20,258 nt of DNA from Alloprevotella sp. (GCA_015259235.1 JABZGM010000013.1:1-20258), one strand, 5' to 3'. Shown: positions 7,593-15,631, counted from the first letter of the stretch. Numbers and translations: made by a program. Notes: generated from the sequence alone by a model not told the origin.

Positions 7593-9407
7593 TTACTCCA
7601 CATACATGCTCTCGATTTGTACGGCATAGCGGTCGTAGACCACGCGGCGCTTAATCTTCAGCGTGTTGGTGATTTCGCCTTTCTCCATGGAAAGTGGCTC
7701 GGGCAGGAGTACAAAGCGCTTGATTTTTTCGTAAGCCGCCAAATCTTGTTGCAGTGTTTCGATGTGTTGCGCCAAATACTTCTTCACGCGCTCATCGTTG
7801 CAGAGTTCTGCACGGGATTCGAAAGTGATGCCTTGCGTTGCTGCCCAGTCTTCCAACACTTTATAGTTGGGAACAATGAGGGCAGAGACGAATTTGCGCT
7901 GGTCGGCAATCGCTACGACTTGATCAAAATGACGGTCGATGGTGAGCTTGCCTTCGATTACCTGAGGAGCGATGTATTTGCCGTTACTCGTTTTGAAGAG
8001 GTCCTTGATTCGCTCGGTGATATAGAGTTCGCCATCTTTGATGTAACCTGCATCGCCTGTGCGGAACCAGCCGTCTTCTGTGAAAGCCTTGCGCGTTTCT
8101 TCTTCCTTTTTGTAATAGCCTGGAGTCACCGTAGCACCGCGCACCAAAATCTCATTGTCTTCTCCAGCAATCTTCACTTCCACTCCAGGGAGAGGTCGTC
8201 CGATGCTGCCCAGCGATACGGGTTTGTCGGGATGATCAAACGACACTGAAGCGCATGTTTCGGTCAGTCCATAGCCTGCCACCATTGGGAAACCTGCAGC
8301 GTGTACAAAACGTTCCACTTCGGACGAAATCGTAGCCCCTGCCACAGGAAAGATGTTAGGACGAGTGAGTCCAAGCGTCTTGCGCAACACGCGGAGCAGT
8401 GTTTTGTCGTAGGCTGCATACTTCAATCGCAAACCGAGCGGAGGTTGTTTCCTTTTCGAGGTATATTTTTCCCACACTTCTGCCCCCACTTTCAGGGCAT
8501 CTTTGATGAGGTTGCGCTGGATGGCGTTGCCCGATTCCATTTTTTCGAGCACCCCTTGATACACCTTTTCCCAAAAACGTGGAACGGCACTCATGCAAGT
8601 GGGTTGCACCTCGCGCATGCTGCGCTGGATGTCGAGTGGACGGAGGTTGATGGCAAGTTGAGCACCGCAGCTCAAGCACAATTTAGCCCAGGCTCCTTCA
8701 AATACGTGACTGAAGGGGAGGAAATTGATGACCACATCATCGGGAGTAATCTTGAGTATTTTGGTGTGTGCTTCCAGTGCGTGGTTATATTGTGAGTGCA
8801 GCAAAATCACACCTTTAGATTGTCCCGTGGTTCCGCTGGTGTAGAGGATGTTGGCGATGTCTGTGCCTTGTGCATCGTTCACGCGGCGTTGCACTTCGGC
8901 TTGGTAGCGAGGTTCGGTGATGCCCAAACGGAGAAACTCATCGAAACTCATGGATATGTTGTCGCTGGGATGACGCTTCACCTTAGGGTCAAAAATGACG
9001 ATGTGTTCGAGTGAGTGGCAAAGGCTCATCACGCTCCAAGTGGTGTCGTACTGCTGTTGTTCACCCACAAAAATCACGCGGATATTGGCATCGTTCACCA
9101 TATATTGAACTTGGGCTCCAGCCGTGGTGGCATAGAATGGAACGATTACAGCGCGATTGCGGAAACTACCGAATTCTACAAATAGACTTTCGGGTTTGTT
9201 TTGTGAGAATACAGCTACATTGTCTTGCACACCAATGCCTAAAGCCACGAGAGATCGTGCGGATTGGTCAACGCGGCGAGCAAAAAGGTTCCAAGAAATA
9301 CCCATCCACTGTTCGCGGTCGTAGTCGCGATAACTGAGAGCTATCTTTTCGCCGTAGACTTCGGCTGATTTCTCAATGAGTTGGGAAAGATGACAAAGGA
9401 TTTGCAT
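7593..9407 (-). CDS. Long-chain fatty-acid--CoA ligase (AMP-forming)
   Basis: 604 residues starting at ATG 9407. It activates fatty acids to acyl-CoA through an acyl-adenylate, and is probably cytoplasmic or membrane-associated. Adenylate-forming family motifs appear in order: phosphate-binding loop YTSGTTGQSKG (189-199), AGYGLTETCA (377-386), DGWFRTGD (445-452, the Asp that binds the AMP ribose) and 'ITERIKDLFKTSNGKYIAPQ' (463-482, hinge region). Length and the 'KTSNGKYIAP' signature fit the FAA1/COG1022 group (FadD15-like) rather than short acetyl-CoA synthetases. No signal peptide. It has its own leader of about 135 nt and a downstream hairpin, so it appears to be transcribed alone. It could serve exogenous fatty acid uptake or recycling; chain-length preference cannot be read from sequence. 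Confidence 0.93.
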   Translation of the reverse strand: MQILCHLSQLIEKSAEVYGEKIALSYRDYDREQWMGISWNLFARRVDQSARSLVALGIGVQDNVAVFSQNKPESLFVEFGSFRNRAVIVPFYATTAGAQVQYMVNDANIRVIFVGEQQQYDTTWSVMSLCHSLEHIVIFDPKVKRHPSDNISMSFDEFLRLGITEPRYQAEVQRRVNDAQGTDIANILYTSGTTGQSKGVILLHSQYNHALEAHTKILKITPDDVVINFLPFSHVFEGAWAKLCLSCGAQLAINLRPLDIQRSMREVQPTCMSAVPRFWEKVYQGVLEKMESGNAIQRNLIKDALKVGAEVWEKYTSKRKQPPLGLRLKYAAYDKTLLRVLRKTLGLTRPNIFPVAGATISSEVERFVHAAGFPMVAGYGLTETCASVSFDHPDKPVSLGSIGRPLPGVEVKIAGEDNEILVRGATVTPGYYKKEEETRKAFTEDGWFRTGDAGYIKDGELYITERIKDLFKTSNGKYIAPQVIEGKLTIDRHFDQVVAIADQRKFVSALIVPNYKVLEDWAATQGITFESRAELCNDERVKKYLAQHIETLQQDLAAYEKIKRFVLLPEPLSMEKGEITNTLKIKRRVVYDRYAVQIESMYVE

Positions 9408-9761
9408 AATGTAGTATGGTGCGATAGGAAGGAGTGGGTAACTTGGAGGGCGAGAATACTAGTGGGTGGAGAGAGGATAGCATTGTATTTTCCATCACAC
9501 TTGACAAGCATTTTCACGAATTACAAGAAGTTTCCCATGATAGATGGGGCAAAGTTAGTGTTTTATTTCGTATTATATGTTGAATCTCTGCACAAATGTT
9601 GCTAATTTGCGCAGGAATTTTCTCCTCTTTTTCGGTTTATATCATGCAAATCACCGAAAAGGAAGGCGAATTTTAAGGCTTTTAGTCTTAAGATATGCCG
9701 AACTTATTGTGTTCTTCTGTGCTTCAGGAGTAAGGAGGGGTAGACAGCGGGAAATTAGTGG
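9408..9761. other. Intergenic region between the acyl-CoA ligase and tatD-like genes
   Basis: Contains the ligase leader and a possible promoter (9550-9557). A hairpin of 8 bp (TTTTCGGT 9629-9636 with ACCGAAAA 9653-9660, 16-nt loop) lies about 100 bp past the tatD-like stop codon without a U-tract on either strand. I see no coding region. Small open frames here lack any recognisable protein pattern. Confidence 0.6.
9550..9557 (-). promoter_or_regulatory. Possible -7 element for the acyl-CoA ligase gene
   Basis: TAACTTTG on the minus strand matches TAnnTTTG. No TTTG occurs at the expected upstream distance, so this rests on the -7 element alone. Transcription would begin near 9543. Confidence 0.4.
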
Positions 9762-10331
9762 TTAGGGTTGGGCATCCGTTTCGAGATGACGATGCTGGGG
9801 AGGAGTGAGTAGAAAGGAGCTTTCGTTGTAATGTTTTCCAAAGCTCAGATGAAACCCTGCCTTGAGCAACTGTTGAGCTAGGGCAGGTTTGCCACGAAAT
9901 CCATGAATCGTCCATACTTGTTGCGGACGCAAAGTTTTGCGAGCTTGGAGGATGAGGTCGAAAGCACGAACGATGTGTAGCGTCATGGGGAGCTCACGCC
10001 GCTCAGACTCTGCCACTTGTGCACTAAACACAGCCCATTGCACCTCGAGACTCGCACCGCGTAAACGGTCAAAACCACATTCTCCTATTTGCACTACTTG
10101 TGGCAAATCCCACAGTTGTGACAGACCTGCTTTGTATTCTTCAAGATCGAAGTCTTCGTCGAGCGTCCACCATGGGTGGATGCCAGCAGCGTAAAGTCCT
10201 TGAGGATGGAACTGCTGAGCGCTTGGATAAGTAGTCCAGACTTTCGGATTGCGCACGATGTCTTGCGGCAAACTCACAATGCCAGTGCCAGGAGGAGTGT
10301 CAAGACGATGGGTGTGAAAATCGAAATCCAT
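9762..10331 (-). CDS. TatD-family metal-dependent hydrolase, short form
   Basis: 189 residues starting at ATG 10331. TatD proteins are metal-dependent nucleases/hydrolases with a TIM-barrel fold. All expected metal and catalytic positions are present: H6 and H8 ('FHTH'), E84 ('QIGECGFD'), H119 ('LHIVRAFD'), H143 ('IHGFRGKP') and D186 ('LETD'). The usual family length is about 250-265 residues. This one is much shorter and stops three residues after the ETD motif, so the last barrel strand and helix are minimal or absent. It follows yidD on the same strand after a 226-bp gap holding palindromic repeats, and conserved neighbourhood suggests it belongs with rnpA-yidD. The substrate is unknown. 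Confidence 0.85.
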   Translation of the reverse strand: MDFDFHTHRLDTPPGTGIVSLPQDIVRNPKVWTTYPSAQQFHPQGLYAAGIHPWWTLDEDFDLEEYKAGLSQLWDLPQVVQIGECGFDRLRGASLEVQWAVFSAQVAESERRELPMTLHIVRAFDLILQARKTLRPQQVWTIHGFRGKPALAQQLLKAGFHLSFGKHYNESSFLLTPPQHRHLETDAQP

Positions 10332-10459
10332 GGGTTAGAAAATGAGATGTGCAGAAACTCCTATATAAAAGCGCAGTGCGACGTTGGGAAGAGAGCGGTT
10401 TTACCTTGTTGTTAGAACTGTTATTTTACTGCACGAGGGGATTCTGCAAAACTTATTTG

Positions 10460-10515
10460 TTGCATTTGCAAGACTTATTTATTGCGTTTGCAAGAGTTTT
10501 TTATTGCATTTGCAA
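10460..10515. repeat. Three 22-bp-phased TTGCRTTTGCAA palindromes
   Basis: TTGCATTTGCAA (10460-10471), TTGCGTTTGCAA (10482-10493) and TTGCATTTGCAA (10504-10515) start exactly 22 bp apart. Each is an inverted repeat TTGCR-TT-TGCAA. A partial copy TGCAAAACTTATTTGT precedes them at 10445-10460, and the units share the filler ARACTTATTTAT/AGAGTTTTTTAT. The array lies 130-185 bp upstream of the tatD-like start. The spacing of about two helical turns would place bound proteins on one face of the DNA, as in operators or iterons. Confidence 0.75.
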
Positions 10516-10557
10516 AAATCTATAGTGTGCGCTATTTGTTTAATCTGCGAGCAGTGC

Positions 10558-10794
10558 TTAAGGCACAGGATCGTAGCCGTGTCCTCCCCATGGATGGCAA
10601 CGGAGGAGGCGATGCACAGCGAGATACATCCCTTTGATAGGACCGTGCTTGCGGAGTGCCTCGACTGCATATTGTGAGCAAGTTGGTGTGTACCGGCACG
10701 AAGGTGGAGTGAGGGGGGAGATGAATTTCTGATAGAAGCGGATGGGAAGAATGAGCAGTCTTGCCATCGTGCGGGAAATGTTTTGCAATATCAT
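10558..10794 (-). CDS. yidD: Membrane protein insertion efficiency factor YidD
   Basis: 78 residues. YidD is a small, membrane-associated protein that assists the YidC insertase. The family signature is intact: 'RFYQKFISPLTPPSCRYTPT' then 'CSQYAVEAL' (33-46), and 'RLLRCHPWGGHGYDPVP' at the C-terminus, with the three conserved Cys. It begins 14 bp after the rnpA stop on the same strand, the classic rnpA-yidD arrangement, so the two are almost certainly co-transcribed. An internal ATG at residue 10 (10767) gives an N-terminus closer to usual family length and is an alternative start. Confidence 0.95.
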   Translation of the reverse strand: MILQNISRTMARLLILPIRFYQKFISPLTPPSCRYTPTCSQYAVEALRKHGPIKGMYLAVHRLLRCHPWGGHGYDPVP

Positions 10795-10808
10795 AGTATG
10801 ACAAGGAA

Positions 10809-11267
10809 TTATGTGGCTGCATTTGAAAGTTTAACGTCGGCTGTGTCATCCGTTGTTGAGCGGCTTGAGGTCTCCTGAGTAGTCGCATTGATTTTCTCTG
10901 AAACGCGGTGAAGGAGGTTGACCAGACGTTTGTGCACCAGTGCGCTGTCTTGAGGTTGATCTGCCACCCACACAAAACCTAGATGAATAGCGGTGTTTTC
11001 TGGTAGATTTTCCCAAAGAATCTCTTTATTAAGGCGGTAGGCTTCACGAATCTGACGTTTGGCGCGGTTGCGATCCACGGCATGTCTTAGTCTTCGCTTA
11101 GCTACAGAGATAAGCACCTGCACTTGTGGTCCTTTTCCCTCGTAGGGATGTGTGCGCACGATGGCGCGGAGTGGAAAGCACACGACCGATCGAGCTCCTG
11201 CGGTGAAGAGTTGGTCGATGTCGCGTTGAAGACAGAGATGTTCGGCTTTGGGAAACTTATGGCGCAT
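10809..11267 (-). CDS. rnpA: Ribonuclease P protein component
   Basis: 152 residues from the ATG at 11267. The open frame extends upstream to 11357, but that part runs into tandem repeats and has no family similarity, whereas MRHKFPKAEHLCLQRDI matches the usual RnpA N-terminus. RnpA is the basic protein subunit that helps the RNase P RNA cleave tRNA 5' leaders. The RNR signature is present: 'KRRLRHAVDRNRAKRQIREA' (57-76; RNR at 66-68, then R74-E75). The Ser/Thr/Asp-rich tail from about 130 is longer than in most homologues. yidD follows after 14 bp. A strong terminator separates it from hemD upstream, so it needs its own promoter, which I could not identify. Confidence 0.93.
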   Translation of the reverse strand: MRHKFPKAEHLCLQRDIDQLFTAGARSVVCFPLRAIVRTHPYEGKGPQVQVLISVAKRRLRHAVDRNRAKRQIREAYRLNKEILWENLPENTAIHLGFVWVADQPQDSALVHKRLVNLLHRVSEKINATTQETSSRSTTDDTADVKLSNAAT

Positions 11268-11338
11268 AAGGAGTGTGAGATGGCACCCATGGACTAGGGT
11301 GGTGAGAACTGTCGACGAGCTAAGACAGTATGCAATGA

Positions 11339-11420
11339 TTCCTAAGAATGGATACAATGCTTTCTAAATAGAATACAGACTTCCTAAATAGAATACAGAC
11401 TTCTAAGATAGGATGCAGTG
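11339..11420. repeat. Imperfect ~20-bp tandem repeat (4 units)
   Basis: Units at 11339-11360, 11361-11380, 11381-11400 and 11401-11420 share the pattern TTYCTAAATAGAATACAGAC. The middle two differ at one base; the outer two are diverged. It lies just upstream of rnpA, between its start codon and the hemD terminator, where the rnpA promoter should be. It may be regulatory or simple slippage-derived sequence. Confidence 0.8.
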
Positions 11421-11466
11421 GTCTCTACTCAAAAAACAAGAGCTTGTGTGTCACCCTCAGGGCAGT

Positions 11467-11515
11467 AAAAACAAAAGGTGGTCACTAACCCACGATTGTG
11501 GGGCAGCGGACCACC
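11467..11515 (-). terminator. Rho-independent terminator after hemD
   Basis: On the minus strand GGTGGTC (11509-11515) pairs with GACCACC (11477-11483), and the inner arms CCCAC/GTGGG (11498-11502/11489-11493) enclose a 4-nt loop. TTTTGTTTTT follows directly. It lies just after the hemD stop and ends the metK-to-hemD transcription unit. Confidence 0.9.
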
Positions 11516-11536
11516 GATATGTCAGGAAGCAAAAAC

Positions 11537-12271
11537 TTATTTGCTATTTTCTTCGCGGATGAAGTTGCCAAGGCTTTCGGCAATAGAACCGCTGACTTTC
11601 AAGTCGACTCTCAGACCAGCCTCTTCGATGGCCTTAGCAGTGGCATCACCAAAGCAGCCTAAGCGGATGTCGCCTTGATTAAAGTTGGGGAAGTTACTGA
11701 GCAAACTCTGCACTCCAACGGGAGTGAAGATGAGAATCATGTCGTAATTCTTGAATGTGTCCTCATCGAGTTTAGCTTGCACGGTGCGGAACATCGTGCA
11801 CTCTGTATGCTTGATTTTCTTCTGGTCGAGTTGCCCTGCGATTTCAAGAGAAGTGCCTTCGGAAAGAGGGAAGAGATACTTCTCCGTCTTGTGTTTTGCC
11901 ATCACGGTGAGCAGTTCGGGCCAGTGACCACTTGTGCCAAAGAACACCTTGCGCTTGCGATATTGCACGAATTTCTGAATATAGAGAATCACTTTTTCAG
12001 AAATGCCGAAATATTTCATGTCTTCGGGCAGAGTGACACGGAGCTCTTTGCAAAGGTGAAAGAAGTGCTCAATCGCATTGCGTGAGTTGAACACAATGGC
12101 AGTGTGATCGAGGATGTTCACCTTTTGGCTACGAAACTCACGAGCTTCCAAGCCTTCGACCTTCACGAAGGGTTGGAATGTGAACTCTACGCCAAAGTTC
12201 TGAGCTATGTCGTGATAGGGCGATTTATCAGTGGTAGGTGCGGGTTGCGAAACAAGAATTTTCTTGATCAT
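11537..12271 (-). CDS. hemD: Uroporphyrinogen-III synthase
   Basis: 244 residues starting at ATG 12271, the normal length for HemD. The enzyme cyclises hydroxymethylbilane to uroporphyrinogen III with inversion of ring D, at the branch to heme, siroheme and cobalamin. The fold is read from the N-terminal 'KKILVSQPAP', 'AIVFNSRNAIEHFF' (58-71), 'FPLSEGTSLEIAGQL' in the second lobe, and the C-terminal 'IFTPVGVQSLLSNF...FGDATAKAIEEAGL', all typical of this poorly conserved family. It follows the DUF4271 gene by 56 bp. The DUF4271-hemD pairing is conserved in Bacteroidetes. No other heme gene is in the window. Confidence 0.88.
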   Translation of the reverse strand: MIKKILVSQPAPTTDKSPYHDIAQNFGVEFTFQPFVKVEGLEAREFRSQKVNILDHTAIVFNSRNAIEHFFHLCKELRVTLPEDMKYFGISEKVILYIQKFVQYRKRKVFFGTSGHWPELLTVMAKHKTEKYLFPLSEGTSLEIAGQLDQKKIKHTECTMFRTVQAKLDEDTFKNYDMILIFTPVGVQSLLSNFPNFNQGDIRLGCFGDATAKAIEEAGLRVDLKVSGSIAESLGNFIREENSK

Positions 12272-12327
12272 CGTGAAAGGTTAGAGTGATGTTTAGCGGA
12301 GAGGCTGTAGGCTTTGTCTATCATCGC

Positions 12328-13317
12328 TTACAAAAGTGTGGCGTTTTGATAAGCCACGCTGACCAGAGTTCCTCCGAGAAGTATGTAAGGTACAATTTCT
12401 AAGGCGCAAAAATACAAAATAATGTGCAGATAGCCTATCGCATCATTGAAAAATGTGCGGTAACACTTGTATAATAGTAGCATTTTGACAATCACCATAA
12501 GCAAAATGTAAGCGATTATGGCTTCTTGATAAGCTAAGTCAAAGAAAATCACCAAGAGGGTGAGGGGCAACAACAAGGCACCTGTGGTGAGAATCGAAAT
12601 GAGGTAGTAGTTGTCCCAAGCACTGTTGCTTTCGCGGTCAAAAAATACATGATTGACGCACCGATAGAGCAGCACTTTTGCTCCATAATATCCCAAGATG
12701 ATGAGCGTGGAGAGCGTAAGCAGCCAATAAGGAGATACGCCTTCAAAGACTTCTGGGAGCATGGCTTGTACAAACCCAAAAAACAAGAGACCTTGTAGAA
12801 AACTCGTTTGCAAGACCAGAAAGAAGCGTCCTCGCAAGACGGTGTCTGCACGGTCTATGAAAAGATTGGCGCGTGTGCGATGGTAGAAAAAGTCTTTGAT
12901 GGAAGTGCGGAGAAATCGCCATGATGCAGCAATCACCCAAGCCATGATGACAAAGCTCAGGAGCAGCACCGAAGTGACAACATCGTCATTGCGAAGTTCG
13001 TAGTCGATGGGCATTCCCGACACTCCTTGATGCGCTTGAGTGGTGTGATAGTGAACTGCCACCAATTTCCGCATTTCGGGCGTGAAAAGTTGCCAATATT
13101 TTGCTTCGTATGCACTATCGGCAGGCATCGGAAACTGCTTCTCAATTTGTTTCTTCGGCTGTGGTGGCGGAGGGAGCAGAGAAAATCGCCCATGAAACTG
13201 AGCTTTCAGCGTAGAGTCTGCTGGCTCCATCGTCAAACTAGGGGTATCATCGAGGTTGCGCACTCTTGCGGAGGGAGGCGCACTGGGAGAAATCGTAGAA
13301 AGACTGTCGATGGGCAT
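12328..13317 (-). CDS. DUF4271 domain-containing inner membrane protein
   Basis: 329 residues from the ATG at 13317. The frame could start five codons earlier at a TTG (13332), which is less likely. The N-terminal ~110 residues are hydrophilic and Pro/Ser-rich ('SLLPPPPQPK'). About six membrane spans follow, near 114-133, 164-185, 198-217, 238-258, 266-285 and 296-322. The pattern matches DUF4271, a Bacteroidetes membrane family of unknown function usually encoded beside hemD. No catalytic motif is visible. It lies 119 bp after the LOG-family gene and 56 bp before hemD on the same strand, with no terminator between, so a shared transcript is likely. Confidence 0.8.
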   Translation of the reverse strand: MPIDSLSTISPSAPPSARVRNLDDTPSLTMEPADSTLKAQFHGRFSLLPPPPQPKKQIEKQFPMPADSAYEAKYWQLFTPEMRKLVAVHYHTTQAHQGVSGMPIDYELRNDDVVTSVLLLSFVIMAWVIAASWRFLRTSIKDFFYHRTRANLFIDRADTVLRGRFFLVLQTSFLQGLLFFGFVQAMLPEVFEGVSPYWLLTLSTLIILGYYGAKVLLYRCVNHVFFDRESNSAWDNYYLISILTTGALLLPLTLLVIFFDLAYQEAIIAYILLMVIVKMLLLYKCYRTFFNDAIGYLHIILYFCALEIVPYILLGGTLVSVAYQNATLL

Positions 13318-13436
13318 GATGAAAACAATCAATGTTTGACGAAGGAGAAAAGAAGACTCTCGCAGAACTGCCTAGACTCTGTGCAGAGATTTGTGTCTAA
13401 GCTGAAAGTCTTCACGTTGTTGGTGTAGATAATCCT

Positions 13437-14012
13437 TTACAAAGCGGCAAATCTTCGGATAGAAGCATCCCACAGTGGCGTTTCTTCACAGAGTTTCACC
13501 GCTTCTTCGGGAGTGGCAGCCACTTTCCAGATGTCGCTATGCACACGGCGCATAAATTGCTGATCAATGCAACGTTCGAGTTGTGAGAGCAACGGGTCAA
13601 AATAGCCTTCCGTGTTGAGCACCACGATAGGTTTAAGGAAGAGACCTAGCTGTTTCCAAGTTATCACCTCCAAGAGTTCTTCGAGAGTGCCCACACCACC
13701 AGGGCAAGCGATGCAAGCATCGGCACGATCTGCCATCATCGTTTTGCGCTCGTGCATGTTGGGAGTCACCACAAGTTCTGTCATTCCTTTGTGTTGCCAC
13801 GATTCGTCAATCATGAATTGAGGAATGATGCCAATCGCCTTTCCTCCCTTTTCTATGCAAGCGTCGATGGTTGCGCCCATGAGTCCAGTGCGCCCTGCAC
13901 CATTGATGAGAATATGGCTACGCTCGGCTAGGATTTCCCCCAGCCGAGCGGCAGCTTGTGTGTAAACTTCAGGCACTTGTCCCGAAGAGGCTGCATATAC
14001 AGTGATATTCAC
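13437..14012 (-). CDS. LOG family (TIGR00730) nucleoside 5'-monophosphate phosphoribohydrolase
   Basis: 191 residues from a GTG at 14012; no in-frame ATG lies between it and metK. Rossmann-fold protein with the family motif PGGVGTLEE (104-112), the upstream 'MHERKTMM' (86-93) and 'INGAGRTGLMG' near 36-46. LOG proteins hydrolyse the N-glycosidic bond of nucleoside monophosphates (cytokinin riboside 5'-monophosphate in characterised cases; AMP in some bacterial ones). Plant-type cytokinin production is not implied here. Length is normal. It starts 76 bp after metK with no strong terminator, so it may share metK control. Confidence 0.88.
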   Translation of the reverse strand: MNITVYAASSGQVPEVYTQAAARLGEILAERSHILINGAGRTGLMGATIDACIEKGGKAIGIIPQFMIDESWQHKGMTELVVTPNMHERKTMMADRADACIACPGGVGTLEELLEVITWKQLGLFLKPIVVLNTEGYFDPLLSQLERCIDQQFMRRVHSDIWKVAATPEEAVKLCEETPLWDASIRRFAAL

Positions 14013-14088
14013 GTTAGTATGTCGGTTTTAGCGGGTTATACACCCATGTTAATCGTCAGCGAGTTGTTGTGAAACAACATTCTGCGAC

Positions 14089-15384
14089 TTAGGCAAGTCC
14101 GAATTCCTGCTTAATATCTGCTACGCGATCTAGCTTTTCCCAAGTGAAGAGTTCCACCTCGAGTGTACGAGCTTCCTCGCCCTTGGGTTGGAAAGTCTTT
14201 GTAATCACGCGGTTGCTGCGTCCCATGTGCCCATAGCGCGCAGTTTCCTCATAGATAGGTTGGCGGAGCTTGAGGTTCTTCTCGATATCGTGAGGACGGA
14301 GTGCGAAGAGTTTCTTCACGCGCTCTGCTATTTCTCCATCGCTGAGGTTCACATGGCTCTTGCCATAGGTGTCCACAAACACACTCACGGGTTCTGCCAC
14401 ACCGATAGCATACGCCAGTTGTACGAGCATTTCGTCGGCTACTCCAGCTGCCACCATGTTCTTGGCGATGTGGCGAGCAGCATAAGCCGCAGAGCGGTCT
14501 ACCTTCGAGGGGTCTTTTCCAGAGAAAGCACCACCACCATGAGCACCTTTACCGCCATAAGTGTCAACGATAATCTTACGTCCCGTAAGACCTGTATCGC
14601 CATGAGGACCACCAATCACGAACTTACCTGTAGGATTCACGTGATAAATAATTTCGCTTTGTTCAAAGAGTGCCTTCACTTCGGGAGTCGTCACTCGCTG
14701 TTCGAGCACACGGGGAATAAGAATCTCAATCACATCCTTGCGGATTTTCGCCAACATTTGTTCGTCAGCAGCAGCTTGACTACCAGCTTCTTCGGCAGAG
14801 ATGAAATCATCGTGCTGCGTGCTCACCACAATAGTATCGATGCGCACTGCACGGTCGTTATCATCATATTCCACCGTCACTTGACTCTTAGAGTCGGGAC
14901 GGAGATAGGTCATCACCTTGCCTTCGCGACGGATGTCAGCCAGCACAATGAGAATGTCGTGTGCCAACGATAGAGGGAGCGGCATGTAGCGATCTGTTTC
15001 GTTGTTGGCATACCCAAACATCATGCCTTGGTCACCTGCACCTTGCTGTTCAGGAGCTTCGCGCTCTACACCACGGTTGATGTCGTCACTCTGGTCGTGG
15101 ATGGCAGAAAAAATGCCACAGCTGTTGGCATCAAACATATATTCCGCCTTGGTGTAACCAATGCGTTGGATGGTGCGGCGAATGGTGTCTTGCAAATCTA
15201 CATAAGCCTCCGACTTCACCTCACCAGCCACCACCACTTGTCCGGTTGTAACGAGTGTTTCGCAAGCCACCTTAGAGGTTGCATCGAAGGCAAGAAATTG
15301 GTCAAGAAGCGCGTCTGAGATTTGGTCAGCCACTTTGTCGGGGTGTCCTTCCGACACCGATTCAGAAGTAAAGAGATATGACAT
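14089..15384 (-). CDS. metK: S-adenosylmethionine synthetase (methionine adenosyltransferase)
   Basis: 431 residues starting at ATG 15384. It makes SAM from methionine and ATP with release of phosphate and pyrophosphate, in the cytoplasm as a tetramer. Motifs: 'SVSEGHPDKVADQISDALLD' near the N-terminus (His and Asp contact ATP/Mg), 'GAGDQGMMFGYA' (signature 1), and 'GGGAFSGKDPSKVDRSAAYA' (signature 2, glycine-rich phosphate loop). It is longer than E. coli MetK (384), with inserts typical of Bacteroidetes. A leader of about 240 nt carrying a SAM-II-like aptamer and a terminator-like stem precedes it, suggesting feedback by its own product. Confidence 0.97.
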   Translation of the reverse strand: MSYLFTSESVSEGHPDKVADQISDALLDQFLAFDATSKVACETLVTTGQVVVAGEVKSEAYVDLQDTIRRTIQRIGYTKAEYMFDANSCGIFSAIHDQSDDINRGVEREAPEQQGAGDQGMMFGYANNETDRYMPLPLSLAHDILIVLADIRREGKVMTYLRPDSKSQVTVEYDDNDRAVRIDTIVVSTQHDDFISAEEAGSQAAADEQMLAKIRKDVIEILIPRVLEQRVTTPEVKALFEQSEIIYHVNPTGKFVIGGPHGDTGLTGRKIIVDTYGGKGAHGGGAFSGKDPSKVDRSAAYAARHIAKNMVAAGVADEMLVQLAYAIGVAEPVSVFVDTYGKSHVNLSDGEIAERVKKLFALRPHDIEKNLKLRQPIYEETARYGHMGRSNRVITKTFQPKGEEARTLEVELFTWEKLDRVADIKQEFGLA

Positions 15385-15412
15385 GATAAATGTTTAGTAG
15401 TGAGGGGAGTTG

Positions 15413-15496
15413 AAATAAAAAGGACTGATTTGCGGTGGGTACAAACAAAAAACGTCTGCCCATCGCGATAGCGAAAGCAGAACGAAACAAATCAGT
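15413..15496 (-). terminator. Terminator/attenuator stem in the metK leader
   Basis: On the minus strand ACTGATTTG (15488-15496) pairs perfectly with CAAATCAGT (15424-15432). It encloses an inner hairpin TGGGCAGAC/GTTTG-TA-CCCA (15436-15462) and a small TCGC-TATC-GCGA hairpin (15463-15474). CC and the U-rich run TTTTTATTT (15413-15421) follow at once. It lies about 30 nt before the metK start codon, inside its leader, so it is best read as a regulated terminator. Confidence 0.65.
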
Positions 15497-15561
15497 GTGT
15501 GCGAGAGAGCAAGAATAAAATGTAAAGTGTGTCCCGAAGCGTAGGATTCTATGTGGGGAGT

Positions 15562-15615
15562 GACTTGTCGTTTTAGCATTTTTTCTTGAGGTTGCAAGCA
15601 GTCAAATCTGTCCTC
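15562..15615 (-). ncRNA. SAM-II-like (SAM_alpha) riboswitch aptamer upstream of metK
   Basis: Read on the minus strand in order: GAGG (15612-15615), GATTTGAC (15601-15608), GCTTGCA (15593-15599), CCTC (15588-15591) closing the first stem, an A-rich linker (15579-15587), then TGCTAAAA (15571-15578). GCA within CUUGCA can pair with UGC of UGCUAAA, and GACUG (15599-15603) can pair with CAAGUC (15562-15567), giving the H-type pseudoknot expected of SAM-II. Conserved GAUUUG, UUGCA and GCUAAA are all present in the right order. Odd points: three extra bases (ACA) between the first stem and GAUUUG, a short first stem, and an asymmetric internal loop in the second helix. The aptamer starts about 10 nt after the predicted transcript start. 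Family assignment is from memory of the consensus. Confidence 0.6.
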
Positions 15616-15631
15616 GTTCGTGTTTCGACCG

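Noticed and set aside
10445..10525. 22-bp repeats as a CRISPR
   Set aside because: The whole unit repeats, including the filler, so there are no unique spacers; no cas genes nearby.
10532..10975. 147-codon frame overlapping rnpA and yidD
   Set aside because: Out of frame with both recognised genes and without recognisable protein pattern.
14063..14078. Hairpin GTTGTT/AACAAC between metK and the LOG gene as a terminator
   Set aside because: Only 6 A/T-rich base pairs and no U-tract; read-through into the LOG gene seems likely.
15394..15579. Small frame with a hydrophobic stretch upstream of metK
   Set aside because: Its ATG is part of the conserved AUGCUAAA segment of the candidate riboswitch and its body overlaps the terminator stem; no family similarity. 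A coupled leader peptide is not fully excluded.
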